Below, one piece after another: positions 34,201 to 43,300 of a DNA stretch of 64,000 nucleotides (positions are counted from its first letter, which is position 1; each line of letters starts with the position of its first letter). Under the pieces are notes generated by a model. That model searched no databases, was not told the origin of the DNA, and saw nothing but the letters and a program-made list of their open reading frames with translations. This stretch comes from Hymenobacter nivis (GTDB lineage Bacteria; Bacteroidota; Bacteroidia; Cytophagales; Hymenobacteraceae): positions 372,001-436,000 of the forward strand of contig NZ_RCYZ01000005.1 of the NCBI RefSeq assembly GCF_006439025.1, written 5' to 3'. The translations under genes were made by a program, and so were the position numbers.

Positions 34201-37200
34201 GGCAGGGTTACGACGCCCGTGGCTGCGTTGTAATTGGCGTTAGCCGCCCCGTTTGGGCCCGTGATGGTGACGCCCGTCAGGCCCTTGGGCAGCAACACGC
34301 GCTGCACCACGTCCGTGGCGGCGTTCGGCCCTTTGTTGCCCGAAACCACCGTGTAGCTGATTGCGCTGCCGGGCAGTACGTCGTCAACCACGACCCCGTT
34401 CTGCCGGGCGGTAATGGTGGTGTAGATGTTGGCGTTGGTGGTCGATGCCGCCGAAATCGTGGTCGACGCAGTTGACGTGTTGCCCGCCGCGTTCGTGTCG
34501 CCGGTTATCGTGGCCACCGCGCTTATGGGGCTGGCCGTGGCGGCCGGCGCCACAAAGCTGATGGTGTTGTTCACCTGGGCCCCGTTAGCTAGGGTAGCCA
34601 AGCTGGGGAAGGTCACATCCCCCGTCGTGCTGTTGTACGTACCACCGTTTGAGATGAACACGTTCGTTAGGCCTGCAGGCAATTTCACGCTCTGGCCAAT
34701 GGCCGTGGCGGTCGAAGGACCGTTGTTGGTCGTTACCAAGCTGTAAGTCACCAGCGTGCCCGCCACCGTAGTTGCGGGGCCCGTAATGCTCGTTACCACG
34801 TCGAATAGTGGCGCTGCCGTGATGGTAGCCGATGCAGCGTTATTCGCCGTCCGCCCCAATTCGCTGGTTGTTGTGCTAATGGACGATGTGGCTGTAACCG
34901 AGCCGGCAGCCGGCATAGTGAAAGCAATTTGTGTATCCACGCGGTTGCCGCTGCCAGTCACTACCCCACCAATGCCAGGATAACTCACCAGGCCGGTATT
35001 AATATTGTAAGTACCATTGTTACTTACCGTTACGCCATTTAGTCCTGGGGGCAGCTGAACCGAAGCGGATACTCCAGTGGCCGTAACAGGACCGTTGTTG
35101 ATGAACGTCACGTTGAACGCACCGGTAGCTCCTGTGGCTACGTTAGCGTTGGCCACCGAAATAGTCGTGGCAACATCTGCAACCGGATTGATGGTCGAAG
35201 TAAAGGATGCAGCATCGGGAGCCGTGTTGCTGCCCTGGCTGGTAGTCGTCGTTACGTTACTGGTCTGCATCACCGAGCCTGTTGTGGCGGGCGCCGTGAA
35301 GCTATACGTGAACGTGTTGGTGGCGCCGCTAGCCAGGGTGCCGTTGCTGGCCGTCGTGAAGTCGATGACGTTGTTCGTCGGCGTGTATGCTATACCGTTG
35401 ACTAGCACATTGGTGGCCCCGGCCGGAATGGTTACTTTCTGCGTCACGCCACTGGCCACTGAGGGGCCGTTGTTGGTGTACGTGGCCGTGAAGTTGCCCG
35501 AAGGCTGGCCAGCGTTGAGGGCCAGGGGCCCTGCCAAGACCGTCGTTACGTCGACCACAGGCAGCGAGAGATTGGCCGAAAACTCGGACGTGCTGTTGGC
35601 GAGCGTGGCGGTGCTGGTAAGTAAGCTGCCGTTGAGCAGGGCCGTCTGTTGTGCCGCAGTGAGGCTGCTCAGCGGGATGGTGAAGGTGAACTGATTGGTG
35701 TTATCAGTGCCCTGGTTCACGCCGTTGACGAGGCCGCCATTGGCGACGCCGTAGGTGCCAGTGCCGGTATTGCTGTCGTCAGTGGCGTTGCCCTCAGTGC
35801 GGCCAACCAGGAAGCTGGAGCCTTGGCCGAAGTTGCGGTTGCTGACGGCGGTGTTAGCGCCAGTGTTGGTAGGGTCCGTAGTGAGCGGCGTGGCCAGGAA
35901 CAACTCAACGAGCGAGCCAGGACGAGCGTAGCCGTTGACAACCAACGTCGTGCTGGTCAGCGTGGCCGTGGTGAGCACCGGGAAATTGAGCAGGCCGTTT
36001 CCGCCCGTGTCGCCATCGCCGTTGTCGTTGAGGGTTGCGTTCGGGGTCGTGCCGGTGTTGCCGTTCCAAAAGGTTGTACCGTTGCCAGCTGTTCCCTCGG
36101 CCGCACTCAGCAGATCAATGCCCAGGCGGGTGTTGCCGCTGGTCGAGTTCTGCGAAATCGTTACCTGGTTGGCCGTGCCCAGCACCAGCACGCCCGAGCC
36201 GTTGTTGCCGGTCAGCACGTTGTTGGTAATGATGGTGGGGTTGGTGGCGCCAAATATGCGCAGGCCCGAGCCTTCTTCGCCCGTACCGGTGGCCACGCCT
36301 ACGCCGTTGTTGCTGATGGTATTGCCTGATATCGTATTGCCCCCAACGGTGTTGCCGAACGAGTCGATGCCGTGGCCGTAGTTGGCGGTAATCAGGTTGC
36401 CCGACACGGTATTGCCCGTGCTATTGTTTTGCAGTTCAATGCCGTCGAATACCAGGCGCTCGCCACCACCCGCAACGCGCAGGATGGCGTTGCCCCGGAT
36501 TTCGTTGCCGGTGATGGTGTTACCGTTGGCCCCAACCGACCCGCTGTTGGCGGTGGTCAGTGCCCAAATTCCCATGCCGCCGTTGAAGCCGATGAGGTTG
36601 TTGGCGATGGAGCCGTTGTCGGAGTCGTTCAGGTTGATGCCCTCGTTCAGGTTGCGGTTGCCTGCGCCGGGGTCCGCAAAGCTGGTGGCCGAAGCCCCGA
36701 TTACGTTCTGCTCGATGCGCATGCCCGTGTTGTTCGATCCGCCAAAAATGCCCGTGCTAAAGCCGTAAATGCTCAACCCGCGCACCGTAACGTTATCAGC
36801 CCCTATCGTGAAGCCGTTGAAGCCGGTTGCGCCTTTCAATTGCACTTCGGGGCCGTTCACTTGCGCGAGGGCCGTGCCGCCCGTGCCCACGGTACCGCCC
36901 GCGCCCAAGGCCACGTTGTTGGTGTTGCCGATGTTGAAGGTCTGGGTAGTGCCGTCGATGCTGGTGTTCGCACCCGTGACGGTGGGCAGCGCCGTGGCCG
37001 GAGCAAGGGCCGCCACGTTGTTGGCAAGGCCACTGACGAGGCCGCTGCGCAAGCCAGCCGGCGCATTGGTGGTGGCCCCGTTCGGAATCATGAAAATGCT
37101 GCTTTCGGTACCGGCGGCCAGGGCCACGGAGGCCCCGGTGATGTTGGTGCGCGAGCCGCTTTGGGCCAGCAAAGCCTCGCCACCTAACGCATTGCTGTTT

Positions 37201-39767
37201 GTGATGAACTGGCGCAGCGAGCCTTGGCCAGCGTCATTGGTGTTCGTCACCACGTCGAAGTTGTAGCCGAAGTCCGCGCTGGTAGTGGCAGCCGTGCCGG
37301 TGTTGACAGCAAACTGACTTTCCGCAATGGTGGTGGCCGTGTTCAGGCTCGCCAGCGTGGTGCCGGTGGTGCCGGCTGCGGCATCCACTTTCTGCGGGGC
37401 CTCGCCACCCACGCGGTCGGTGGTGCCATTGTAGGTCTGCACAGCTAGCTGGTTGCTGATGTAGCCGGCCGCGGCTGAGCCCGTGAAGGTGGCCCCAGCA
37501 CGAGCCGAGATAACCGTGTTGTTAACCACGCGCACCGTGTAGGCCGTGTTGGCCGCAACTGGCAGGAGGTAGAAGCCGTTAGCATCCGTCAGAACCGAGG
37601 TCACGAAGGTGCCCGTGCTGTTGTAGAGTTCGACGCGGGCCCCGGCCCGGCCCACGGCCCCGGTGCCCAGGGTGGTGCGGCTGCGGCCCGCGCCGCCGCC
37701 GTAGTTGGCGTCTTCGTACACGTAGCCCGAGATGCTCGGGGCTACCGTAATGGCGTAGGCCGCCGGGGTGCTGACCTGATTGGCATCGTCCTTAACCGTG
37801 TAAGCCAAGTTGATCGTACCATTAAAGCCCGCCGCGGGGGTGAATGTGAGCTGGCTGGCCTGGGCTAGCATTATCACGGTGCCGGCCGTAACCGCCGTGT
37901 TACCGAGAAACAACGTGCCCTGGGCCGCCGTCGGCACCGACGTGAACGAGTACGACGCTACCGTGCCGTCCACCTGCGAGCTTAGGCTGCCAACGGGGAC
38001 CTGCGTTGCCCCTTGTGGCACGGCGCTGGCCACGGGGTTGGCCACGGGGGCCAGCCGGCAGAAGTTCATCAAGTCGATGCCAATGAATTGGCTGGCTGGG
38101 GTGCCGGTAGTGTTTGTGATGTTGGCGTAGGTAATGGTCAGGCTCGTAATGGGGCCTCCGAAATAAGCAATTACGCTGGCATCGGTAGTGGTGGCGTTGC
38201 CACCCGTGGCCACTACCCCGGTGGCGGTGTTGCCGCTAATGCTGGTGAAAGCGGCGTTGGGGTTCACCAGGCTGAGCACGGGCGTTACTGCTGTGCCGCC
38301 GTTGCTGCCCGTGAAAGTTACCTGGTCCTGAAAAGCGGTAGTAGCATCTATGTCCTGCACCCGCACCGTGAAGTTGGACAGGGGCCGGCTAAAGTTGAAG
38401 GTAACCGTGGCCTTGTTGTTGGCACCCGATGCTGGATACGCGTTGTTCCAAACCAGCGTTTGCGCGGTGTTCAGGGTACCCGTTTGCAAAGTCGCGGTCG
38501 ATGGGTTCCCTGTCACGCTGTAACCGCTGGTGCCGATGGTGGTCAGCGGCGAGCCATCCGGCACGCTAATGGGTGCGTGAGCCTTCCAGTCTTCGGCAGG
38601 CCGGGTGCTAAAGTTGAGTGCAGCCGTAACGGCGCAGGGCGTTTGCTCGCTCAGCGGAATGGTATAAATGGCAGCAGCCGAGGTCAGGGTGGCGTCGTCC
38701 GTTACGGTGTAACGGAACGTAGTGTTGGCACCCGTGGCCCCGGCGGCCGGGTCGAAGCGCAGGCTGGCAGCCTGGGCCGGCGTCAGGGCCTGGCCGTTGG
38801 CCACGGCTGCGTAGGTGCTGCCCGTCGAATTGTAGTACAGGACCCCTTCAGCAGCCGGTGGTATTTGCGTGATGGTATAATTCTGCACCGTGCCGGCATC
38901 CAAGGTGCTGCTCAAGTTATCGATATTGACTTGGCCGGCACTGCTCGGGATGGTGGCAGCGTTGGTAACGTCGTTGGCTAACGGGGCGGCGCGGCACCAC
39001 GAGATGGTGTTGATGCCGAGGGTTTGCGTACGGTCGTTGCTGCCGCTGATAGGGTGCGTATTCTTGTAAACGATGGTCACCGCACGCACCGCCACGTTGG
39101 AGGTTCCGAAGTTAACCGTCACATTTCCCCCCAAAGCGCCCGCCGCATTGATGGAGGTGCCCTGTACAGTATTAGTGCCAGTAACGTATGCGTTAGTAGT
39201 GCCGGTGGTAAAGTTGGCCGCAGTAAGCGCAATGGGAGTGCCAGCAGGGTTGCCGTTGGCATCCAAAGTGGTATAACCGTTGAAAGTCAAGTTATCCTGG
39301 AAATCCGCGCCACTGGCGGGGGTACCAAATAAACCACCCGTAGCCGGAATAAAATCATCCCGGTCTACGTCTTGCAGCACCAGCCTTAATCCGGTAACCG
39401 AGCGCGTGAACGTGAACGTGACGCTGACCTGGTTGTTAGCCAAGGTCGAGCCCACGTCATTCTGCTGCCAGACCAACGATTGGCTACTCAATGCCCCATT
39501 GCTTCCTACCGCGAAGGTATTCGTGCCGCCGGTGGCGAGCCTGACGTAATTGTTATACGTCAGCGATGTCCTGCCAACCGCATCGGTGAAGGTATTGGTT
39601 GACCCCGCCGTACTCGAGGTACCGGTACCCATGCGGGTTCCAGTAGCGGTAGTGGTGGTGTAGTTGAATGTACTCGTTGCCGCGGCGGTGCATTGCGCCC
39701 AGGCCACCGTCCTACCCAGCGCGTTCCACGCCAGCAAAAAGGTGAGAAACCGTACGAATTGTCTCAT
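31203..39767 (-). CDS. Giant T9SS-exported surface protein with beta-helix and DUF11 repeats (2854 aa)
   Basis: Signal peptide 1-25 (MRQFVRFLTFLLAWNALGRT...). Two copies of a module with no name known to me (27-259 and 380-571), each with an FQD-x-(V/L)TF motif and ending in SWCR or NFCR, and each followed by an Ig/cadherin-like domain. A SdrD B-like domain at about 678-770 (SGYVYEDANYGGGAGRSR) is followed by a right-handed beta-helix at about 930-1225 with NTISGN-type rungs. Eight tandem DUF11-like repeats of 110-135 residues cover about 1390-2440. An Ig-like region and a T9SS type A sorting domain (LYPNPAVASTQLDL to LTKRLVKE) end the protein. The likely role is adhesion, biofilm matrix or glycan binding at the surface. 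It is monocistronic. Confidence 0.93.
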   Translation of the reverse strand: MRQFVRFLTFLLAWNALGRTVAWAQCTAAATSTFNYTTTTATGTRMGTGTSSTAGSTNTFTDAVGRTSLTYNNYVRLATGGTNTFAVGSNGALSSQSLVWQQNDVGSTLANNQVSVTFTFTRSVTGLRLVLQDVDRDDFIPATGGLFGTPASGADFQDNLTFNGYTTLDANGNPAGTPIALTAANFTTGTTNAYVTGTNTVQGTSINAAGALGGNVTVNFGTSNVAVRAVTIVYKNTHPISGSNDRTQTLGINTISWCRAAPLANDVTNAATIPSSAGQVNIDNLSSTLDAGTVQNYTITQIPPAAEGVLYYNSTGSTYAAVANGQALTPAQAASLRFDPAAGATGANTTFRYTVTDDATLTSAAAIYTIPLSEQTPCAVTAALNFSTRPAEDWKAHAPISVPDGSPLTTIGTSGYSVTGNPSTATLQTGTLNTAQTLVWNNAYPASGANNKATVTFNFSRPLSNFTVRVQDIDATTAFQDQVTFTGSNGGTAVTPVLSLVNPNAAFTSISGNTATGVVATGGNATTTDASVIAYFGGPITSLTITYANITNTTGTPASQFIGIDLMNFCRLAPVANPVASAVPQGATQVPVGSLSSQVDGTVASYSFTSVPTAAQGTLFLGNTAVTAGTVIMLAQASQLTFTPAAGFNGTINLAYTVKDDANQVSTPAAYAITVAPSISGYVYEDANYGGGAGRSRTTLGTGAVGRAGARVELYNSTGTFVTSVLTDANGFYLLPVAANTAYTVRVVNNTVISARAGATFTGSAAAGYISNQLAVQTYNGTTDRVGGEAPQKVDAAAGTTGTTLASLNTATTIAESQFAVNTGTAATTSADFGYNFDVVTNTNDAGQGSLRQFITNSNALGGEALLAQSGSRTNITGASVALAAGTESSIFMIPNGATTNAPAGLRSGLVSGLANNVAALAPATALPTVTGANTSIDGTTQTFNIGNTNNVALGAGGTVGTGGTALAQVNGPEVQLKGATGFNGFTIGADNVTVRGLSIYGFSTGIFGGSNNTGMRIEQNVIGASATSFADPGAGNRNLNEGINLNDSDNGSIANNLIGFNGGMGIWALTTANSGSVGANGNTITGNEIRGNAILRVAGGGERLVFDGIELQNNSTGNTVSGNLITANYGHGIDSFGNTVGGNTISGNTISNNGVGVATGTGEEGSGLRIFGATNPTIITNNVLTGNNGSGVLVLGTANQVTISQNSTSGNTRLGIDLLSAAEGTAGNGTTFWNGNTGTTPNATLNDNGDGDTGGNGLLNFPVLTTATLTSTTLVVNGYARPGSLVELFLATPLTTDPTNTGANTAVSNRNFGQGSSFLVGRTEGNATDDSNTGTGTYGVANGGLVNGVNQGTDNTNQFTFTIPLSSLTAAQQTALLNGSLLTSTATLANSTSEFSANLSLPVVDVTTVLAGPLALNAGQPSGNFTATYTNNGPSVASGVTQKVTIPAGATNVLVNGIAYTPTNNVIDFTTASNGTLASGATNTFTYSFTAPATTGSVMQTSNVTTTTSQGSNTAPDAASFTSTINPVADVATTISVANANVATGATGAFNVTFINNGPVTATGVSASVQLPPGLNGVTVSNNGTYNINTGLVSYPGIGGVVTGSGNRVDTQIAFTMPAAGSVTATSSISTTTSELGRTANNAASATITAAPLFDVVTSITGPATTVAGTLVTYSLVTTNNGPSTATAIGQSVKLPAGLTNVFISNGGTYNSTTGDVTFPSLATLANGAQVNNTISFVAPAATASPISAVATITGDTNAAGNTSTASTTISAASTTNANIYTTITARQNGVVVDDVLPGSAISYTVVSGNKGPNAATDVVQRVLLPKGLTGVTITGPNGAANANYNAATGVVTLPSVDLLASSSTATYTITVNAPASGMVAATASISATTNDIVVADNVATADVTVNVPGDVATTLVGPTEVGAGQNVTYTVTTANNGLASAANVVQTVTIPAGLLTVTITGAGTYNASTGVVTFPNIASQASGSSVVNSISYTAPAAASLLNVASVSSASPDNVRTNNRAAVTTLVDPIVDVTVAISGPPSIVQGNQVDYAVVVTNNGPSIAPSVAAQVQLPAGLGGSNVMLSTGGSYNNTTGLVTFAAISNQLVGAAGTVTNVVRIVAAPIGLSQINATATVSVGAAVEESNYTNNVASVITPASAPTTVKTDLFNNVTVSPAMPNAGDAVTLTVTTSNLNSSTGAATNVVQRVALDAGLTISSISGGGTYDPITGVVTFPAIASQAVGATTTNTIVLVASGTTPLQARAFVSGDQSDPTPGNNQQLRTIAVTPLADVATFVSGPTTVAVGDAVTYSVLTLNNGPSPASGVVQKVTIPSGLSPASVTISGGGTYDSSTGTVTFPTIATQDAGAGGQVMNSISFTAPSTAYTLIGTVATTTTQPTTTTATNNNTSTVTVAPGNTAPVANSVVNALQTPQGNTAGALLLSPLSATDADNNVASYKLTSLPDADTQGVLTLNGAVLTLTDVITAANAGNLRFDPVATFVGNAFFGYTAMDNAGVVSAAPALYTIPVGQDLSSAAYTSATAKGGTNKYVTNDVLAFTIDPNTAVYNTVGAIYNAAGAIQPTTPGNVPTNNGLGGAVLAATGPAQNPTNTLPPGVSVNPTTGQVFVSDASKLLNYSNARTYYLNVVTTDLNGGTNTALAAFTIGAYPLPVELAAFTATAVGNRDAALAWATASEKNNDHFDVERSLDGTAFVKIGQVKGQGSTSSATDYALTDANVAAKATGTVYYRLRQVDADGTASLSPVRSVSFTQVGPLAIGLYPNPAVASTQLDLSQLPAGTYQVSVVDMTGRSVLSASLAGAQLHTLDLAKLASGSYVVQVRGTATDGTAVSLTKRLVKE
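31212..31786 (-). repeat. Direct repeat copy A: near-identical 3' end of giant gene
   Basis: About 0.57 kb matching 40378-40952 in the same orientation, offset 9166 bp. By eye, the core 31221-31777 has only six mismatches. It encodes the segment from PVELAAFTATAVGN to the end, including the T9SS sorting domain. Confidence 0.9.
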
Positions 39768-39832
39768 ATAACAAGGAAGTAAGGATGGCTTTTAATGAGT
39801 GGCTTATAAGAAAAGTATTATTGCCGTTAGGC

Positions 39833-39840
39833 CAAAGATA
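39833..39840 (-). promoter_or_regulatory. -7 promoter element of first giant gene
   Basis: The minus strand reads TATCTTTG, an exact TAnnTTTG match 65 bp upstream of the ATG at 39767. Confidence 0.6.
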
Positions 39841-40280
39841 ATAATTTGAGCCTAACTAAATCAGCACTTTACCAAGAAGACCTGCCGAGGCTTACTTACT
39901 TATTAAACTTAGTTTTGGGTTTCTATGAACAGAAATAATTCCCTGCTGAACAGCACCTATTTCGCTACTAAACTTTGCTATTGCGGTTGAAAACCCTTTC
40001 TATTGACTTAATAGGGCATATTTCGTCGGCGTATGTTTCGTAAAGAATGCTATTTTCATTTAATACTCATTCAACCCTTTCTGCAAGAAAAATATTGGCC
40101 ACTGAATAATTCAAATTAGAATTGTTTAATTTTTTATATATTTTATAATAAAATAATTATCGGTAAATTTTCCATTGTATTGGATAAATTATATTATTTA
40201 CTTAACAAGTATAATATTGAATTATTAAGTAGTTTGGTGTTTTCCAACAAATAATTGCCTTTTTTTACACATTAAAAGAT

Positions 40281-40346
40281 GCGTTGTCGGGCAACAAAAC
40301 GGCCCCTGCTTTTAAAAGCAGGGGCCGTTTTGTTGCCCGACAACGC
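40281..40346. terminator. Perfect 66-bp palindrome behind second giant gene
   Basis: Two 33-bp arms without spacer, starting GCGTTGTCGGGCAACAAAAC and centred on TTTTAAAA at 40313/40314. It lies 22 bp past the stop at 40369. The inner AAAACGGCCCCTGC arm followed by GTTTTG on the other side fits an intrinsic terminator; the outer 14 bp exceed what one needs. Confidence 0.85.
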
Positions 40347-40368
40347 CTCAGGTTAGCTCGTGGTTAGG

Positions 40369-43300
40369 CTATTCCTTCACGAGGCGCTTGGTGAGGCTAA
40401 CGGCCGTGCCGTCGGTAGCCGTGCCGCGCACCTGCACCACGTAGCTGCCGCTGGCCAGCTTGGCCAGGTCCAGGGTGTGCAGTTGGGCCCCGGCCAGCGA
40501 AGCGCTCAGCACCGAGCGGCCCGTCATGTCCACCACGCTCACTTGGTACGTGCCCGCCGGCAGCTGGCTCAGGTCGAGCTGCGTGCTGGCCACGGCTGGG
40601 TTCGGGTACAGGCCAATGGCCAGGGGCCCTACCTGCGTGAACGAGACGCTGCGCACCGGCGAGAGGCTCGCCGTGCCGTCCGCGTCCACTTGGCGCAGGC
40701 GGTAGTACACCGTGCCGGTTGCTTTGGCCGCCACGTTGGCGTCGGTCAGGGCGTAGTCGGTCGCGCTGGACGTGCTGCCCTGGCCCTTAACCTGCCCGAT
40801 TTTCACGAACGCCGTGCCGTCGAGGCTGCGCTCCACGTCGAAGTGGTCGTTGTTCTTCTCCGAAGCCGTAGCCCAGGCCAGCACCGCGTCGCGGTTGCCC
40901 ACGGCCGTGGCCGTGAAGGCCGCCAGCTCCACTGGCAGCGGGTTGGCCCCGATAATCACGGTGAACGTGTTCGTGTTCGTGCCGCCGTTGGCGTCCACCG
41001 TCGTGATGGTCACGGGGTAGCTACCGGTGCGTAGCAGCGCCCGGTTCGTGACCGTGACGACGCCGGTCACGGGGTTGAGGGTGGCGCCGGGCAGCGTTCC
41101 GCTCGTGAGCGTGGCGCTGCGGATGCCGGTGTCGGTCACGGCCTGCGGCGTGGCGTTGTTGTACGCGCCGCTGTTGGCGTCAAACACATTGGCCAGCACG
41201 TCGCCGTTCTGGTAGGGCGTGGCCCCGCCCTTGGGGTTCGTCGGCGTGTACACCGAGCTCAGGTCCTGCGCCACCGGGATGGTGTAGGTGGCCGGGGCCG
41301 ATACCGCGCCGGCGTTATCGGTGGCGGTGTAGGTGAAGAAAGCGTTGCCCACAAAGCCACTGGCCGGGGTGAACGTCAGGTTAGCCACGTTGGCCAGGGT
41401 AATGTCCTGGTTCAGTGCCACGTCATTGCCGCCGAGCTTGAGCACCCCAGTGGTGGGCAAGCTGGTAATGATGTACTTGGATACGCTGCCGTCGGCGTCG
41501 GTGCCGCTGATGGCCGAGAGCAGCATACCGCTGCCGGTGTTGCCCTGGGGCCCCTGCTTGGTATTAGCTACGTCGTTGGCCACGGGCGCCAGGTTAGCCT
41601 GGGTCGTGGTTACGCTACCGGTGGCCGTGGCCGCGCCGGTGGGCGAGTTGCTGTTGCTCACTGCACCGTTCACCGTGAAGGTGCCGGCCGGGGCCGTGAA
41701 GGCAATGACGTTCGTGACCGACTGGCCAGCCGGCACCGTGGTGCCCGCGCCGCCGTAGATGGTGATGGTGCCGCTGCCCGTTTTGGCCACGCCGTTGAGG
41801 GTGTAGCTGGTAACGCCTGCGGGCAGGGTCACGGTCATACCCAGGTCGGTGGCGGGCGCGGGGCCGTTGTTGGTGGCCGCCAGCGTGTAGCTCACGGTGT
41901 TGGTGGCCGTGGTGGTGGCCGGGCCGCTGATGCCAAAGGCCACGGTGGCCGCCGACGTCACGGGGATCGGAGCGCTGCTAACCGTGTTGTTGGTCAGCAC
42001 AGGGTCGGGGTTGTTCGACGACGAGGTGGCGGTAACTGCCACGGGGCCGTTCACGGGAAGCGGGAAGCTGACGGTGTTGCTGATGGAAGCGCCCCTGCCG
42101 AGTGACGCCACAACCGGGAACACCAGGGCCCCCGTAGCGGGGTCGTAGGAAATCACGCTGCCGGTGGGGCTGCTGTAGGTTACAAGGCCGTTTGCGTTAT
42201 AGGCACCGGAAATGTTGTTTACCCGCAGCGTGGCCGGATCCAGCCCACTGGGCAGGCTCAGGACCTGCGACACGTTTTGGGCGGCGGTGGTGCCGTTGGC
42301 GTTGGCGTTGGTCGTAACCACGGTATAGGAGGCGGTAGTGCCCACCGATTGGGGGCCGCTCAGCGACGGGGTGATGGTGGTGGCCAAGTTGACGTTACCC
42401 AAGGTTGAGTTTATCGTGGGCGTGCTCAGCACGGCTGCGTTGTTCAAGAGGTCGCTCTCGTTCGTTCCCGTCACAACGGCGGCGATGTCCAGCTGCACCG
42501 TGTTAACCGCACTGGTGGTGGTAGGCACCGTGAACTGCACCGCAGTAGTTGTGCCGGTGCCCGGGGCCCCTACGGCGGTGGCGGGCAGGGCCAGTAGGCC
42601 AGTAGCCACGGTGTAGGTGCCATTGGCACCGTTGGTGCCGAACGAGATGACGCCGTTGTTCAGCGTGCCGGTGGCGCCGTTCACGGTGAAGCCCGCCGCG
42701 AGCAAATTCGGAATTAGCTGCACCGTGGTGGTTTGCGTACCAATGGCCGAGGTGCCGTTATTGGTGGCCGTGACGGTGTAGAACACTGAGTTGCCCTGCA
42801 CCGCCTGGGCGGGGCCCGACAGGGCGATGGCCAGATCTTGCAGGCCCGTCACCGGGTTGGAAACGGAAGCCGTGTTGTTGGCCGGCGTACCGTCGGCCGA
42901 AGGGCTGCTAATGGAAGCCACGGCTTGCAGGGACCCGCTGGTGGCCGGCACTGCAAAGCTGAGGGTGTTCGTTAGCACGGCGTTGCCGGCCAGCGTGGGC
43001 AGAGTAGGCAGCGTGAGCAAGCCGCTGTTCACGTTGTAGGTCGTGCCGTTGCCGAAGGTAATGACGCTGTTGCTGAGCGTTCCGATCAAGCCGTTGAACT
43101 GAAGCGACGTCACCGGGATGCCGGCGGGCAGGGCCACGGTTTGCAGCACGTTCTGGGCCGCGTTGGCCGAGTTGTTCACCGTTTGCACCGCGTACGTTAC
43201 CAGCTGGCCCGCTGTGAGGGCGGGGCCGGTAGCGGCGGTACCGCCTTCAACGCGGCTCAGCGTGGTGGCCAGGTCGGCCAGGGGGCGGATTTCAGTTTCG

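Larger units (their letters stand above)
39768..40368. other. AT-rich intergenic region between the two giant genes
   Basis: 601 bp without a gene. It is strongly AT-rich from about 39780 to 40270, with long runs of A and T at 40120-40260. It contains a minus-strand -7 element at 39833-39840 for the first giant gene and the 66-bp palindrome at 40281-40346 behind the second. Confidence 0.7.

Noticed and set aside
36000..36800. Regularly spaced short repeats in the first giant gene, considered as CRISPR-like
   Set aside because: They encode beta-helix rungs (NTISGN type) within one open frame and are not identical repeats with unique spacers.
40281..40346. Palindrome as a transposon end or attachment site
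   Set aside because: No transposase, integrase or target-site duplication was seen nearby; its position at a 3' end fits a terminator better.
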